Assembly (NCBI GenBank): GCA_945883145.1
Contig: CAMCXB010000022.1
Location: forward strand, 1 to 35,161
From: Bordetella parapertussis
Lineage (GTDB): Bacteria > Pseudomonadota > Gammaproteobacteria > Burkholderiales > Burkholderiaceae_D
DNA: 35,161 nt
Direction of reading: 5' to 3'
The first letter of the stretch is position 1, and the number at the start of each line of letters is the position of its first letter. Shown piece after piece: positions 15,582 to 24,421 of the stretch. Made by a program: the position numbers and the translations under genes. The notes under the pieces were generated by a model, which saw only the letters and a list, made by a program, of their open reading frames with translations, did not search any database and was not told the origin of the DNA.

Positions 15582-17069
15582 ATGACTAAGCCGAGCGCCA
15601 TTGTAATCGGCTCCGGATTTGGTGGCCTCGCTGCTGCTGTCCGCCTGTCCTGTAAGGGCTATCAGGTCCAAGTACTAGAAAAATTAAATGCGCCTGGCGG
15701 TCGCGCTAGTGTGCATAAACAAGATGGCTTCACCTTTGATGCCGGTCCTACCATCATTACTGCACCCTATTTGTTAGAAGAATTGTGGACGCTATGTGGT
15801 CGCACATTTAGTCATGACATTACGCTCAAAGCGATGGAGCCTTTTTATCGTATCCGTTTTGATGATGGTACTTGGTTTGATTACAGTGGCAATGATAAAA
15901 CTATGCGCGCTGAAATTGCGCGTTTTGCTTCCGATGATTTAGCGGGATACGATCGCTTCATGGTGGAAGCGAATATGTCGCATAAATTAGGTTTCGAAGA
16001 ATTAGGCGGTGTGACCTTTGACTCGATTTGGGATTTACTTGCTGCCGTACCTAACATGGTGCGCATGCGTGCATGGCGCAGTATTTATACCTTAGTCGCT
16101 AAACATATTCAAAACCCCAAGCTACGTATGGTGTTTAGTTTTCATCCCTTACTCATAGGCGGCAATCCATTTTCTGTGACCTCTGTCTATAGCCTGATCA
16201 ACACGCTAGAGCGTCGCTTTGGTGTGCACTGGGCTATGGGTGGTACTGGTGCATTAATTAAAGGCTTAGTGAATTTACTAGAGGAGCGTGGTGCGCATGT
16301 ACGTTGTGATGCGCCTGTCACACGCATACTGATAGAAAACGGACGTGCTGTTGGTGTGGAATTAGAAAACGGTGAACAGCTTAAGTCAGATATTGTGGTG
16401 TCAAATGCTGACACGGCATGGACATATAAAAATCTCGTAGACAAAAAATATAGACAACATTGGACTGATAGAAAAATCGCGAACGGCAAATATTCTATGA
16501 GTTTATTTGTCTGGTACTTCGGCACCAAAAAACAATATCACGATGTGCCGCATCATATGATTATGTTGGGTCCACGCTATCGTGAACTATTAACTGATAT
16601 TTTTAAGCGCCATAAATTGGCGGATGATTTTAGTTTGTATTTACATAGACCTAGCGCGAGTGATCCTTCTGTAGCACCTGAAGGTTGTGATGCCTTTTAT
16701 GTGTTGGCACCGGTTCCTCATTTAGGTAGTGGTACAGATTGGAGTAAACAAGCAGAGCCCTTCCGTCAGGCTATACAAGATTTATTAGAAAAAACGGTGA
16801 TGCCTGGATTAGGCGCTGAAGTGATCTCACAAAAACTCATGACGCCACAAGATTTCAAAGATAGGCTCTGGTCTTATCAAGGCGCTGCTTTTGGACTAGA
16901 ACCTTTGTTATTACAAAGTGCTTGGTTCCGTCCGCATAATCGTAGTGAAGATGTGCCCGGCTTATACATGGTGGGTGCAGGCACACACCCTGGTGCAGGT
17001 GTGCCTGGTGTACTAATGTCTGCGAAAACACTCGAGAAAGTTATTCCCGATGTCACACACCATTCCTGA
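15582..17069 (+). CDS. crtI: Phytoene desaturase
   Basis: FAD-dependent desaturase converting phytoene to neurosporene or lycopene at the membrane. The 495 residues begin with a dinucleotide-binding fold (AIVIGSGFGGLAAAVRLSCK) and show FTFDAGPTIITAPYLLEELW and HPLLIGGNPFSVTSVYSLI. The C-terminal family signature is GLYMVGAGTHPGAGVPGVLM. Whether it makes three or four desaturations cannot be read directly; the downstream spheroidene-pathway genes favour neurosporene. It sits directly after puhC, not an arrangement I regard as universal, and overlaps crtB by 20 bp. Confidence 0.95.
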   Translation: MTKPSAIVIGSGFGGLAAAVRLSCKGYQVQVLEKLNAPGGRASVHKQDGFTFDAGPTIITAPYLLEELWTLCGRTFSHDITLKAMEPFYRIRFDDGTWFDYSGNDKTMRAEIARFASDDLAGYDRFMVEANMSHKLGFEELGGVTFDSIWDLLAAVPNMVRMRAWRSIYTLVAKHIQNPKLRMVFSFHPLLIGGNPFSVTSVYSLINTLERRFGVHWAMGGTGALIKGLVNLLEERGAHVRCDAPVTRILIENGRAVGVELENGEQLKSDIVVSNADTAWTYKNLVDKKYRQHWTDRKIANGKYSMSLFVWYFGTKKQYHDVPHHMIMLGPRYRELLTDIFKRHKLADDFSLYLHRPSASDPSVAPEGCDAFYVLAPVPHLGSGTDWSKQAEPFRQAIQDLLEKTVMPGLGAEVISQKLMTPQDFKDRLWSYQGAAFGLEPLLLQSAWFRPHNRSEDVPGLYMVGAGTHPGAGVPGVLMSAKTLEKVIPDVTHHS

Positions 17070-18093
17070 ACAAATGCCATTAGATATGGCTGCTTGCGAA
17101 GAATTAATGCGCGGCGGCTCTAAATCTTTTTTTGCTGCAAGTAGCTTGCTGCCACAACGCATACGCACTGCTGCCATTGCTTTGTATGCGTTTTGTCGTG
17201 TGGCAGATGATGCAATAGATTTACATCCTGATGATCCACATGCGATGCAACATCTTTTGCAACGTTTAGATGATGTATATGCAGGTCGTCCCGGCAATAT
17301 CATTGAAGATCGTGCATTAGCCATGGTGGTGCGTGCATATAAATTGCCGCGCGAATTGCCTGCCGCCTTATTAGAAGGTTTTGCGTGGGATGCTGCAGGT
17401 CGGTATTATGAAACCATGGATGAATTACATGACTACTGTGCACGTGTAGCCGGTAGTGTAGGCGCCATGATGGGTTTAATCATGGGCGTGAAAAATAAAC
17501 AAGTCTTAGCACGTGCTTGTGAATTAGGTAATGCTATGCAACTTACTAACATTGCACGTGATGTCGGTGAAGATGCACGCAATGGCCGACTATATCTACC
17601 GCGTAGTTGGATGCGTGAAGCCGGCATCGATCCACAAGCATGGTTAGCAGATCCTGTGTTTACACCACAACTTGCGAGTGTGATTGGTAGAGTGTTATTA
17701 GAAGCGGATCGTTTATATAAGCAAGCTAGTACCGGTGTTGCTGCATTACCGCGTGACTGTCGTAGCGCTATCTTGGCTGCTGCCATGATTTATAGCGAAA
17801 TCGGACAAGTAGTTGCAAAAAATTGCATGAACTCTATTGATGAACGCGCTGTGGTGAGCAAAGCACGTAAACTCACTTTGCTTTGTTTGGCTAAGACACG
17901 CGCGCAATTACCTAGTCGCTGCGATATGCAAACGCCAGCTCTGCATGCCATCACTTTTTTAATTCAAGCCTGTGAGAGCCACTCCAACCATACGATTAAT
18001 ACTAGCGCACCGAGTGAGCGGAATTTTGATGAGCGTGTGGAATGGATGATAGATTTATTTGAACGTTTATCAGTTCCAAGAAAAAGAGCTTAA
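17050..18093 (+). CDS. crtB: Phytoene synthase
   Basis: Condenses two geranylgeranyl diphosphates into phytoene, the first committed carotenoid step. The 347 residues show the two Asp-rich motifs of squalene/phytoene synthases, RVADDAIDLHPDD (about 53-65) and NIARDVGEDARNGRLYLP. GSVGAMMGLIMGV lies between them. The start at 17050 lies inside crtI, with GAGAAAG upstream; an alternative ATG at 17074 would remove eight residues. It is the last plus-strand photosynthesis gene, and its stop lies 22 bp from the stop of convergent crtC. Confidence 0.95.
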   Translation: MSHTIPEQMPLDMAACEELMRGGSKSFFAASSLLPQRIRTAAIALYAFCRVADDAIDLHPDDPHAMQHLLQRLDDVYAGRPGNIIEDRALAMVVRAYKLPRELPAALLEGFAWDAAGRYYETMDELHDYCARVAGSVGAMMGLIMGVKNKQVLARACELGNAMQLTNIARDVGEDARNGRLYLPRSWMREAGIDPQAWLADPVFTPQLASVIGRVLLEADRLYKQASTGVAALPRDCRSAILAAAMIYSEIGQVVAKNCMNSIDERAVVSKARKLTLLCLAKTRAQLPSRCDMQTPALHAITFLIQACESHSNHTINTSAPSERNFDERVEWMIDLFERLSVPRKRA

Positions 18094-18115
18094 CGCATTC
18101 ATCAATTTAACTTTT

Positions 18116-19051
18116 TCATCCAAAGCGTGGCATACGCCACTTCAACATCCATTGCACGATAGGCGTAGTTAAGCGTGGCACATTCAGTGTTTCATGCACG
18201 CTAATGACTTCTTCGCCAAATAACTTTGTTTGTAAGATAGAGCGTTCATAAAATGGCGTGTCTTCCAACATGCTAATAATTTCTACCCGCTGCTCACCTT
18301 CACTCCGCATACGACGTGGTATACGCCATGCCGTCAAGGGTAAAACTTGTCTAGGTGGTGGTGTGAACTCTGTGTGTGTGCCATCAGGCTTAAAGCGCAA
18401 TCCCAACAAACGATCTTTACCTTGTTTTTGTTGAACGTCATAAATGATGGCAGTGCTGCCATCTGATAAGGTAGCGCGTGACCAATCCCATTCGCGAAAT
18501 GGTCTATCAATTGGTTCTGCACCTTCATTCGAATCAAGATAAGCATGACCCTTCCATCGCAGTGATGGATTATTCAATTCAACTTCGACTCGCGCACAAG
18601 GTGCTAATGGACCCCAATGATGTAAACCACCATCATCGAGTGCAGTGCTATAAGTTGATAATGCTTGAGGATGTACTCGCACAATGCCACGCACTGGAAA
18701 TGGTAAAGGTGCACCGAGTTCATTAATATGAATTTCTAATGCACTACCATTCCAATGCAAATGACTAGGTCCTATTTTGAAGTGCGTTGCATCGCGCTGT
18801 ATGCTTTGCTGACTACGCTCCGTCATGGTCCAACGTTTTCCACGCCGACTGTAGAGCGCCACATTTAAAGCGCAGTGATTATTTGCATTGGCATTGCCGC
18901 GTTTAATCGCTTGTGCGTAATACGGCGAAAACACGCTGCCAACAAAAGCAATAATGGTCAAGCCATACTGACCATCATCACTTATTGCATCGATGTACCA
19001 CCAGAGATAACTACCCGACGTGACCGACTGGTCGAATCGAGGTGCGCCCAT
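18116..19051 (-). CDS. crtC: Carotenoid 1,2-hydratase (hydroxyneurosporene synthase)
   Basis: Adds water to the terminal double bond of neurosporene or lycopene, opening the spheroidene/spirilloxanthin branch. I place the start at the ATG at 19051 (MGAPRFDQSV), giving 311 residues. The frame is open further upstream to 19330, but that stretch is the out-of-frame image of crtD. Family features are SYLWWYIDAISDDGQYGLTI, FVGSVFSPYYAQAIKRG and FREWDWSRATL. The start overlaps crtD by 70 bp and has no clear ribosome-binding site, implying coupling. It is the last gene of the long minus-strand block. Confidence 0.92.
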   Translation of the reverse strand: MGAPRFDQSVTSGSYLWWYIDAISDDGQYGLTIIAFVGSVFSPYYAQAIKRGNANANNHCALNVALYSRRGKRWTMTERSQQSIQRDATHFKIGPSHLHWNGSALEIHINELGAPLPFPVRGIVRVHPQALSTYSTALDDGGLHHWGPLAPCARVEVELNNPSLRWKGHAYLDSNEGAEPIDRPFREWDWSRATLSDGSTAIIYDVQQKQGKDRLLGLRFKPDGTHTEFTPPPRQVLPLTAWRIPRRMRSEGEQRVEIISMLEDTPFYERSILQTKLFGEEVISVHETLNVPRLTTPIVQWMLKWRMPRFG

Positions 19052-20535
19052 AGCGTCGCGGCCGCGATTTGCCCTGACATCGCTGCCATTGGCACTCCCG
19101 GTCCCGGATGCACGCTGCCCCCCGCTAGATATAGACCCGGTATCTTGGTCTTCGCTCCGTTGCGAGCGAAGGCCGACATCCAACCATGGGTTGCCATGCC
19201 ATATAGCGCTCCCCCGCTGCCCGGAAAAAGTTGGTGAAACTGTGCCGGCGTTGTGCGTTGCGTATTCTGTTGATTGCGCTGAATGCGCAGGCCATAACGC
19301 TCCAACATCGCAAAACTTTTTTGTTCGCATTCATTTATCTCCGAATCAGTTAGCGGTTTGCCGTTGCCTTCAGCTGGCGCATTTACTAGGCACAGCAAAC
19401 GATCTGCTTCTGGCTCGGTTTGCTTGTCATCTCCACCTCTATCTTGCGCACAGATATAAACCGTAGGCTGTCGAGGTAAACGTGCACGTGAAAAAATATC
19501 CGTAAATTCACTCGCATAATCCGACTGAAAAAATACATTATGTCTATCGAGTGCAAAACCACTGGTGGGTGCATGTATCGACCAAGTTAAAGCCGACAAA
19601 GATCGTTTCGATGGCCTGATAGCTTTCGCTGATTTTTTTACTGCATCACCCAACAGACCTTGACCTAAGGCTGAGACATCACCATTAAAAACGACGCTGT
19701 CTGCCGCTAGTATTTCTCCATTTGCAAGTCGCACGCCGCACACTTTTCCCGCATCGATTTCTATGCGCTCACACGGTGTTTCATAGCGTATGTTCACACC
19801 TTGTCGTATCGCTAGATTGGCAAGTGATTGCGCGAGTGCATGCATACCACCTTGTACTGACCACACACCATCCAACTCGACTTGTGTGATCAACATCAGT
19901 GTGGCGGGTGCTTGCCAAGGCGATGAGCCGCAATAGGTGGCATAGCGTGCAAATAATTGACGCATGCGCGGATCATGGAAATATTCTCCTAAGCTATTCC
20001 ATAAACTGCTCAAAGGACCCAACGCTGCTAATACGGCGAGTCCTTGCATACCCAGATCGCCTGCCATGCTGGCTAATGTGGGTGATTGCGAACGTATGAA
20101 GGGGCCTTCTAAGGTGTTGTAGAGTTCGCGCGCTTGCTTACAAAATTGCATGAAGCGTGCTGCTTCTGCTGGCCCTGCAAAGCGGGCAATGGCATCGCGT
20201 GAGAGTGCAGGATTCGCAAATAAATCCATGCATTCATTGGGTCCCCATGCATGACGCGCTAACACGGGTAAGGCAGTTAAATGTAATTCTTCTTCTAGCT
20301 TGGCACCGGCGTTGGCGTAAATTTGTTCAAACACCCAACGCATGGTGAATACCGTAGGCCCACTATCAATGGGCGCACCATCGACCATCAGCTGACGCAT
20401 TTTGCCGCCCGGTGCTGAGGCTGCTTCTACTAAGGTAACGGAGAGATTTTTTTGAGCGAGTTGCAAGGCTGCGACCAAGCCAGCCATACCTGCACCGATG
20501 ACGACGACTTTATGCTCATTTAGAGCATTAGCCAA
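18982..20535 (-). CDS. crtD: Hydroxyneurosporene desaturase (methoxyneurosporene dehydrogenase)
   Basis: CrtI-family FAD enzyme introducing the 3,4 double bond in hydroxylated or methoxylated acyclic carotenoids. The 517 residues open with VVVIGAGMAGLVAALQLAQK and show PGGKMRQLMVDGAPIDSGPT. The C-terminal signature is GLYLAGGSVHPGPGVPMAAM. It is distinguished from crtI by position between crtA and crtC and by divergence from the other copy here. The start overlaps the crtA stop by 8 bp and the 3' end overlaps crtC by 70 bp. Confidence 0.93.
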   Translation of the reverse strand: MANALNEHKVVVIGAGMAGLVAALQLAQKNLSVTLVEAASAPGGKMRQLMVDGAPIDSGPTVFTMRWVFEQIYANAGAKLEEELHLTALPVLARHAWGPNECMDLFANPALSRDAIARFAGPAEAARFMQFCKQARELYNTLEGPFIRSQSPTLASMAGDLGMQGLAVLAALGPLSSLWNSLGEYFHDPRMRQLFARYATYCGSSPWQAPATLMLITQVELDGVWSVQGGMHALAQSLANLAIRQGVNIRYETPCERIEIDAGKVCGVRLANGEILAADSVVFNGDVSALGQGLLGDAVKKSAKAIRPSKRSLSALTWSIHAPTSGFALDRHNVFFQSDYASEFTDIFSRARLPRQPTVYICAQDRGGDDKQTEPEADRLLCLVNAPAEGNGKPLTDSEINECEQKSFAMLERYGLRIQRNQQNTQRTTPAQFHQLFPGSGGALYGMATHGWMSAFARNGAKTKIPGLYLAGGSVHPGPGVPMAAMSGQIAAATLWAHLDSTSRSRRVVISGGTSMQ

Positions 20536-21280
20536 AACTGCGTCCCTGCCAAGAGCCAGAAAATTCTACAGGCACAAAACGTACGAACATGGATTCAGAA
20601 AAAAATCGATGCTCATGCGCTGCTTTGATGGCATCCATATGCGCACCAGTTCGTGCATAGTTATTCATTGCTTCAGTGTCTTGCCACAAACTAAAGGTAG
20701 CTTGCCTTAACAATGGAGCTTCACCCAGTCCGACTGCTAATTTACAGCCTTCTGCTAAATGCAAACTATCTTGAGTGGCTGGTGCGCGACGCCAAAATGC
20801 AGTGGCTGCCGCTGGTCGTATTGATGCACGTGTGAGCGTTGCGATCGGCCCTTTTTCAGGCAAGTTCACATCAGCTTCTAGTGCTACGCCATCCCATGAT
20901 CCACGTGACGATCCTACTCTTAACATGGCTGTAAATAATTCAGCCGAGCGCTCACGATAGAGTGCGGCTAAGCTGGAGTTTTGCACAAAGTCTCTTGCGC
21001 ACTCTTCGTTGTCGAAGATACAGAACATACCTTGATGCGATGGGCTAGGTACTAGGCCAAAGCCACCGTTCTGACCGCTACCCATCACTTTAGAGAATTG
21101 CAGTCCGGGCACTAGACCTGTGGTCCAACGCCCGAATGCGATGCGATTCCAGCCCCAAGTCCAATAGGCCGGTTTAATTTTTGCAAGCAGTAGTAAAACT
21201 ACACCACTGACGGTGACTGCTGGAACAGCAGTTGGTTCCTGCCCAGCCTGCTTAGGCTGAGCTTGCTGTGCGTCAGGCAT
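20528..21280 (-). CDS. crtA: Spheroidene monooxygenase
   Basis: Introduces a keto group at C-2 of spheroidene, giving spheroidenone. I start it at the ATG at 21280 (MPDAQQAQPK, 250 residues), since the in-frame upstream start at 21292 is TTG. Family traits include a proline-rich N-terminus, LAKIKPAYWTWGWNRIAFGR, GSGQNGGFGLVPSPSHQG, TLTRASIRPAAATAFWRRAP and the tail FVRFVPVEFSGSW. CrtA predicts ketocarotenoids as the main pigments, as in several aerobic phototrophs and Rhodobacter grown with oxygen. It lies 21 bp after pufC and overlaps crtD. Confidence 0.93.
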   Translation of the reverse strand: MPDAQQAQPKQAGQEPTAVPAVTVSGVVLLLLAKIKPAYWTWGWNRIAFGRWTTGLVPGLQFSKVMGSGQNGGFGLVPSPSHQGMFCIFDNEECARDFVQNSSLAALYRERSAELFTAMLRVGSSRGSWDGVALEADVNLPEKGPIATLTRASIRPAAATAFWRRAPATQDSLHLAEGCKLAVGLGEAPLLRQATFSLWQDTEAMNNYARTGAHMDAIKAAHEHRFFSESMFVRFVPVEFSGSWQGRSFG

Positions 21281-21301
21281 GATGCAACCCAACGCCCCAG
21301 A

Positions 21302-22306
21302 TCATGGCGTTGCCGCCAACTCTGGATGACTTTTCAACATCGAGTAACCATATAAAGGTTTGTAGGCGCCTTGATGACAGGTTGCGCAACTGATCTTTGC
21401 TACGTCGCCCTTGGCACCTTTACGGTAATCAGGAAAGGTTTCAGTCAAAGGCTGCATGTAAGCATTGTTGAGATCACGTGCCATACGTATACCGTAATAA
21501 GCTGTCACACGCTGCGGCGGACTATTTTCCCAACTCGAGAAGGATCGCGAGTTGTGGCAATAGGTACAGTTCACACCTAGTGAATTCGACATATGGGTCA
21601 TTAGTCCATAAGTCCATTCCGCTTGCTTCGTAGATTGACGATTGCCTGAAGGCAGTGCAGTCGTGCCATTTACCCGTATTGGTTTGTCTTCCAATAGATA
21701 AGGTGTCAAAGGATCGGTCGGCAAGGAAGACAGATTGACTAATTTACCTGGGGTGTTTTGACCAGCTAAATCACCGATAAAATCTGCACCTTTGTTTTGG
21801 TCTGGCAGCGTAAACCAAACTTGAGCAGGCACTGGATTACCGCGATGGCAGGTGTAGCAAGTCACGCCAGTTTCAGCTACGTGATTTTTATATTCGCTAT
21901 TAATTTGCCGCGTCATTTGTATCATCTTGCGCGCAACTATCTTCGTATATTTGCTATCTTCGGCGAAATTGGCAGGATTATGACAGTAAATGCAGCCTTC
22001 TTGCGGGGACACCCAGCTTGTCATGGCTGTCATCAGCCGTATAAATTCACCGCCCGATAAATCACCTAATACTTGTACATTTTTATACAAGGCCTTGGAT
22101 TTAGGGCCATCGGTCGAAGCAGCAGGAAGTGCAGCAGGTGCGGTGTTGAGTGCATCCTGTGTTGCCAAGATGCGCGGGTTATAAACCTGCACCATACCTG
22201 TTCCGCGATATCCATGCTGAACTGCATCCATAGGGAAGCGTTCGCAACCGGCTAGCAACCACATCAAGCACAGAGTGGCGGCGATTTGTAGTGTTCTTAT
22301 TTTCAT
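21302..22306 (-). CDS. pufC: Tetraheme cytochrome subunit of the reaction centre
   Basis: Periplasmic electron donor that re-reduces the photo-oxidised special pair. The 334 residues begin with a lipoprotein signal ending LLAGC (Cys21), so the protein is membrane-anchored through lipid. Four c-type heme motifs are visible: CIYCH, CYTCH, CTYCH and CATCH. Methionines upstream of the motifs (for example LMTAMTSWV and MIQMTRQI) fit axial ligands. YGLMTHMSNSLGVNCTYCHN is typical of the family. Heme attachment would use the Ccm system encoded at the right end of the window. The start overlaps pufM by 4 bp. Confidence 0.97.
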   Translation of the reverse strand: MKIRTLQIAATLCLMWLLAGCERFPMDAVQHGYRGTGMVQVYNPRILATQDALNTAPAALPAASTDGPKSKALYKNVQVLGDLSGGEFIRLMTAMTSWVSPQEGCIYCHNPANFAEDSKYTKIVARKMIQMTRQINSEYKNHVAETGVTCYTCHRGNPVPAQVWFTLPDQNKGADFIGDLAGQNTPGKLVNLSSLPTDPLTPYLLEDKPIRVNGTTALPSGNRQSTKQAEWTYGLMTHMSNSLGVNCTYCHNSRSFSSWENSPPQRVTAYYGIRMARDLNNAYMQPLTETFPDYRKGAKGDVAKISCATCHQGAYKPLYGYSMLKSHPELAATP

Positions 22307-23280
22307 GGCTTGGCTCCCTGTAATGTGGCGGGATCAATCACAGGATCAAAAACTGGTGGATAAGGAGGTGCTACACCATGTTTGACTGCCCACAAATACC
22401 AGTTATCGACTACGGTTCCAGTAAGTAGGATGCCTATGCCACCAACTAAGGGGCACAGCACCGCAAACCACCAAGCCCAACGATGGATAGATTCCATGGT
22501 GGCGTTAAAGCCCATGGTCCAACGCCAGAACAAAGCAGCACGTTCAGAGGCGGTACCACGATCAACAATCTGTTCAATCTCGCGCTCACCACCATAACGA
22601 CCGACCGCTAAAATTGTTGCGCCATGCATGGCGAACAACAAGGCTGATCCATACAGGAAGGCGATCGATAAAGCATGGAAGGGGTTGTAAAACAAATTAC
22701 CGTAGCGCAGAGAAAAAGCGGCAGTCCAATCTAAGTGCGGGAAGATGCCGAATGGTACCGACTCACCCCATGTGCCCATTAAGACAGGACGTATTAGACC
22801 TACGACTAAGAACAACCAAATTGCTGCAGCAAATGCCCAAGCTACATGAGTGCCCATGCCTAGCTGACGAGCGCGGCGATAAACACGTGCCCACCAAAAC
22901 AACATGGATGCGGTTAAAAATAAACCCGCAATCTGCCACCAACCACCTTGATTCATTGGCGCCAATCCTAAACCGTTGCCCGGTGCAGGTGGCTCTAAGG
23001 CTAACCAAAATAATTGGCGCACAAACTGGATCGGATCCCAGTTCACGGAAGCCAACATGTTCAGGCCTATGATATTGAAGGCTAGCGTGCCGAGGATTAA
23101 GGAAATCAGCCCCAGTCCGCCGAGGTAAACCGGTCCGATTTGCGCATTGCCGAGGCGACCCAGCAAATGCACAATCATCGGCTCACCAACACGCTCCTCA
23201 TTGCCTGGTGGCAGCGGAACACCATGATGTGTGGGTCCGGTGACTTGAACAGTCGTAAATAAATTTTGATAATCAGCCAT
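22303..23280 (-). CDS. pufM: Photosynthetic reaction centre M subunit
   Basis: Binds half of the special pair and the primary quinone. The 325 residues carry five membrane helices. Landmarks are GPVYLGGLGLISLILGTLAF, FWWARVYRRARQLGMGTHVA, YNPFHALSIAFLYGSALLFA with MHGATILAV (special-pair and iron-ligand histidines), and FNATMESIHRWAWWFAVLCP (a further iron-ligand His). It lies 24 bp downstream of pufL and overlaps pufC. The C-terminal tail after VAPPYPPVFDPVIDP is the usual periplasmic contact with the cytochrome subunit. Confidence 0.98.
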   Translation of the reverse strand: MADYQNLFTTVQVTGPTHHGVPLPPGNEERVGEPMIVHLLGRLGNAQIGPVYLGGLGLISLILGTLAFNIIGLNMLASVNWDPIQFVRQLFWLALEPPAPGNGLGLAPMNQGGWWQIAGLFLTASMLFWWARVYRRARQLGMGTHVAWAFAAAIWLFLVVGLIRPVLMGTWGESVPFGIFPHLDWTAAFSLRYGNLFYNPFHALSIAFLYGSALLFAMHGATILAVGRYGGEREIEQIVDRGTASERAALFWRWTMGFNATMESIHRWAWWFAVLCPLVGGIGILLTGTVVDNWYLWAVKHGVAPPYPPVFDPVIDPATLQGAKP

Positions 23281-23304
23281 CTTCGTCTCCAGTTTGGCTT
23301 AATG

Positions 23305-24129
23305 TCAGTGCCAGATCGGCATGTTGAGCCACCAGCCCCACCACTCTGGCCAGCCACGGCTCCAGAAGGGACCAGAAATTACGATACACAGCGCAGAAAA
23401 GAGTACTGATGCCAGCGCTAGGAATAGACCTAATCTATGTATGCCTAGTGTGCCGACTGAATAGCCGATGATGTCGCGGAAAAAAGTATCTTCATGTTCA
23501 GGTGTTTTGACTACGCCACCACCAGGAGGATTGGTAGAGGACAAAATTAAGCCGCCATGCATGGATAGCGCCAGTGTGGTGGTGAAGAAGAAACTCACCG
23601 CAATCATGTGCGCTGGGTTGTAATGAAAATGCAGATATTGGTAGCCCACGTTAGAAACCCAGTCCAGATGACTGAAGATCCCGTAAGGGAAGCCATGTCC
23701 CCATGCACCCATTAAGACGGGGCGGATCACAACCAAAGTGACATAGGCCAAAATCGCGACTGCAAAGGCAAACGGTACGTGATAACCCATGCCTAACTTG
23801 CGACAGATTTCAACTTCTCGCATCGCCCATGAGCCGAACGCGCCAATCGCACACACCGTAATGAGCTGCCACAGCCCGCCTTCCATCAGCGGCGCGGCGC
23901 GCAAACCATACGATAAGTCCGGTGGCGCGATACTGATCTGCCACAGATTCCAAGTCGGTCCTTGCGAGGCACCCCAGAGAATCAGCGCCGTTCCTAAGAA
24001 GGCAAAGAAAATCGTGGTCACACCAAAGAAACCTACATAGAAGGGTCCCATCCAGAAATCGAACAGGTCTCCACCTAACAATGTGCCGCCACGTACGCGG
24101 TATTTTTTTTCAAAACTTAGCATGGCCAT
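23305..24129 (-). CDS. pufL: Photosynthetic reaction centre L subunit
   Basis: Binds half of the special pair and the secondary quinone. The 274 residues carry five membrane helices. Recognisable segments are MLSFEKKYRVRGGTLLGGDL, LRKLG-type loop (CRKLGMGYHVPFAFA), HFHYNPAHMIAVSFFFTTTL with SMHGGLILS, and DTFFRDIIGYSVGTLGIHRL (quinone/iron region). The end is MPIWH. GGGAGG lies 7 bp before the ATG. It is separated from pufA by a 106-bp region holding two stem-loops, the usual device for differential mRNA stability of LH1 and reaction-centre segments. Confidence 0.98.
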   Translation of the reverse strand: MAMLSFEKKYRVRGGTLLGGDLFDFWMGPFYVGFFGVTTIFFAFLGTALILWGASQGPTWNLWQISIAPPDLSYGLRAAPLMEGGLWQLITVCAIGAFGSWAMREVEICRKLGMGYHVPFAFAVAILAYVTLVVIRPVLMGAWGHGFPYGIFSHLDWVSNVGYQYLHFHYNPAHMIAVSFFFTTTLALSMHGGLILSSTNPPGGGVVKTPEHEDTFFRDIIGYSVGTLGIHRLGLFLALASVLFSALCIVISGPFWSRGWPEWWGWWLNMPIWH

Positions 24130-24184
24130 AATCGAGCCTCCCTACGAAATTCGCGCTGTGCGCCAACTTCAAATATTCTGTAAA

Positions 24185-24219
24185 GGACAGGGTTGTATTG
24201 ATGTAATACATCCCTGCCC
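24185..24219 (-). ncRNA. pufA-pufL intercistronic stem-loop
   Basis: On the mRNA, GGGCAGGG pairs with CCCTGTCC (one G-U) and, after an A-A mismatch, TGTATT pairs with AATACA around the loop ACATC. This 14-bp hairpin follows pufA. Comparable structures in Rhodobacter protect the pufBA segment from 3' decay and keep LH1 in excess over the reaction centre. No U-run follows, so it is not a full terminator. Cis-acting structure, not a separate RNA. Confidence 0.75.
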
Positions 24220-24220
24220 A

Positions 24221-24234
24221 CCACTGCAAAGTGG
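24221..24234 (-). ncRNA. Small hairpin right after the pufA stop
   Basis: CCACT-TTGC-AGTGG forms a 5-bp stem one base after the pufA stop codon and directly before the larger pufA-pufL stem-loop, so the two would stack as a tandem 3' barrier. Cis-acting mRNA structure. Confidence 0.5.
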
Positions 24235-24235
24235 A

Positions 24236-24409
24236 TTACTTCGGCATCGCGGCGTTTTGCGCAGTCGCTGCGCCTTTGACACCGTCCAACCAGTTGAATT
24301 TGTTTGTGCTTAACAAGATGAGGTGAATCATCGCTGCTAAGGCAAACAAGAAAATCCCCTGAACCACCATGGCTCGTAGAGGATCGTAAAGGCGCCATAT
24401 TCTCCACAT
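24236..24409 (-). CDS. pufA: Light-harvesting LH1 alpha subunit
   Basis: Single-span antenna peptide forming the LH1 ring with PufB and bacteriochlorophyll. The 57 residues start MWRIWRLYDPLRAMVVQGIF, the LH1 alpha hallmark. One membrane helix carries the bacteriochlorophyll-ligating His in LAAMIHLILLST, followed by NKFNWLDG at the periplasmic side. GGAGTAGG precedes the ATG. Unusually it is not adjacent to pufB: a 73-residue membrane protein gene lies between them. Confidence 0.95.
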   Translation of the reverse strand: MWRIWRLYDPLRAMVVQGIFLFALAAMIHLILLSTNKFNWLDGVKGAATAQNAAMPK

Positions 24410-24421
24410 GGTTCCTACTCC

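Noticed and set aside
19052..19330. Upstream extension of the crtC frame to 404 residues
   Set aside because: The extra 93 residues are low-complexity and unrelated to CrtC; they are the out-of-frame image of the crtD end. MGAPRFDQ at 19051 fits the family start.
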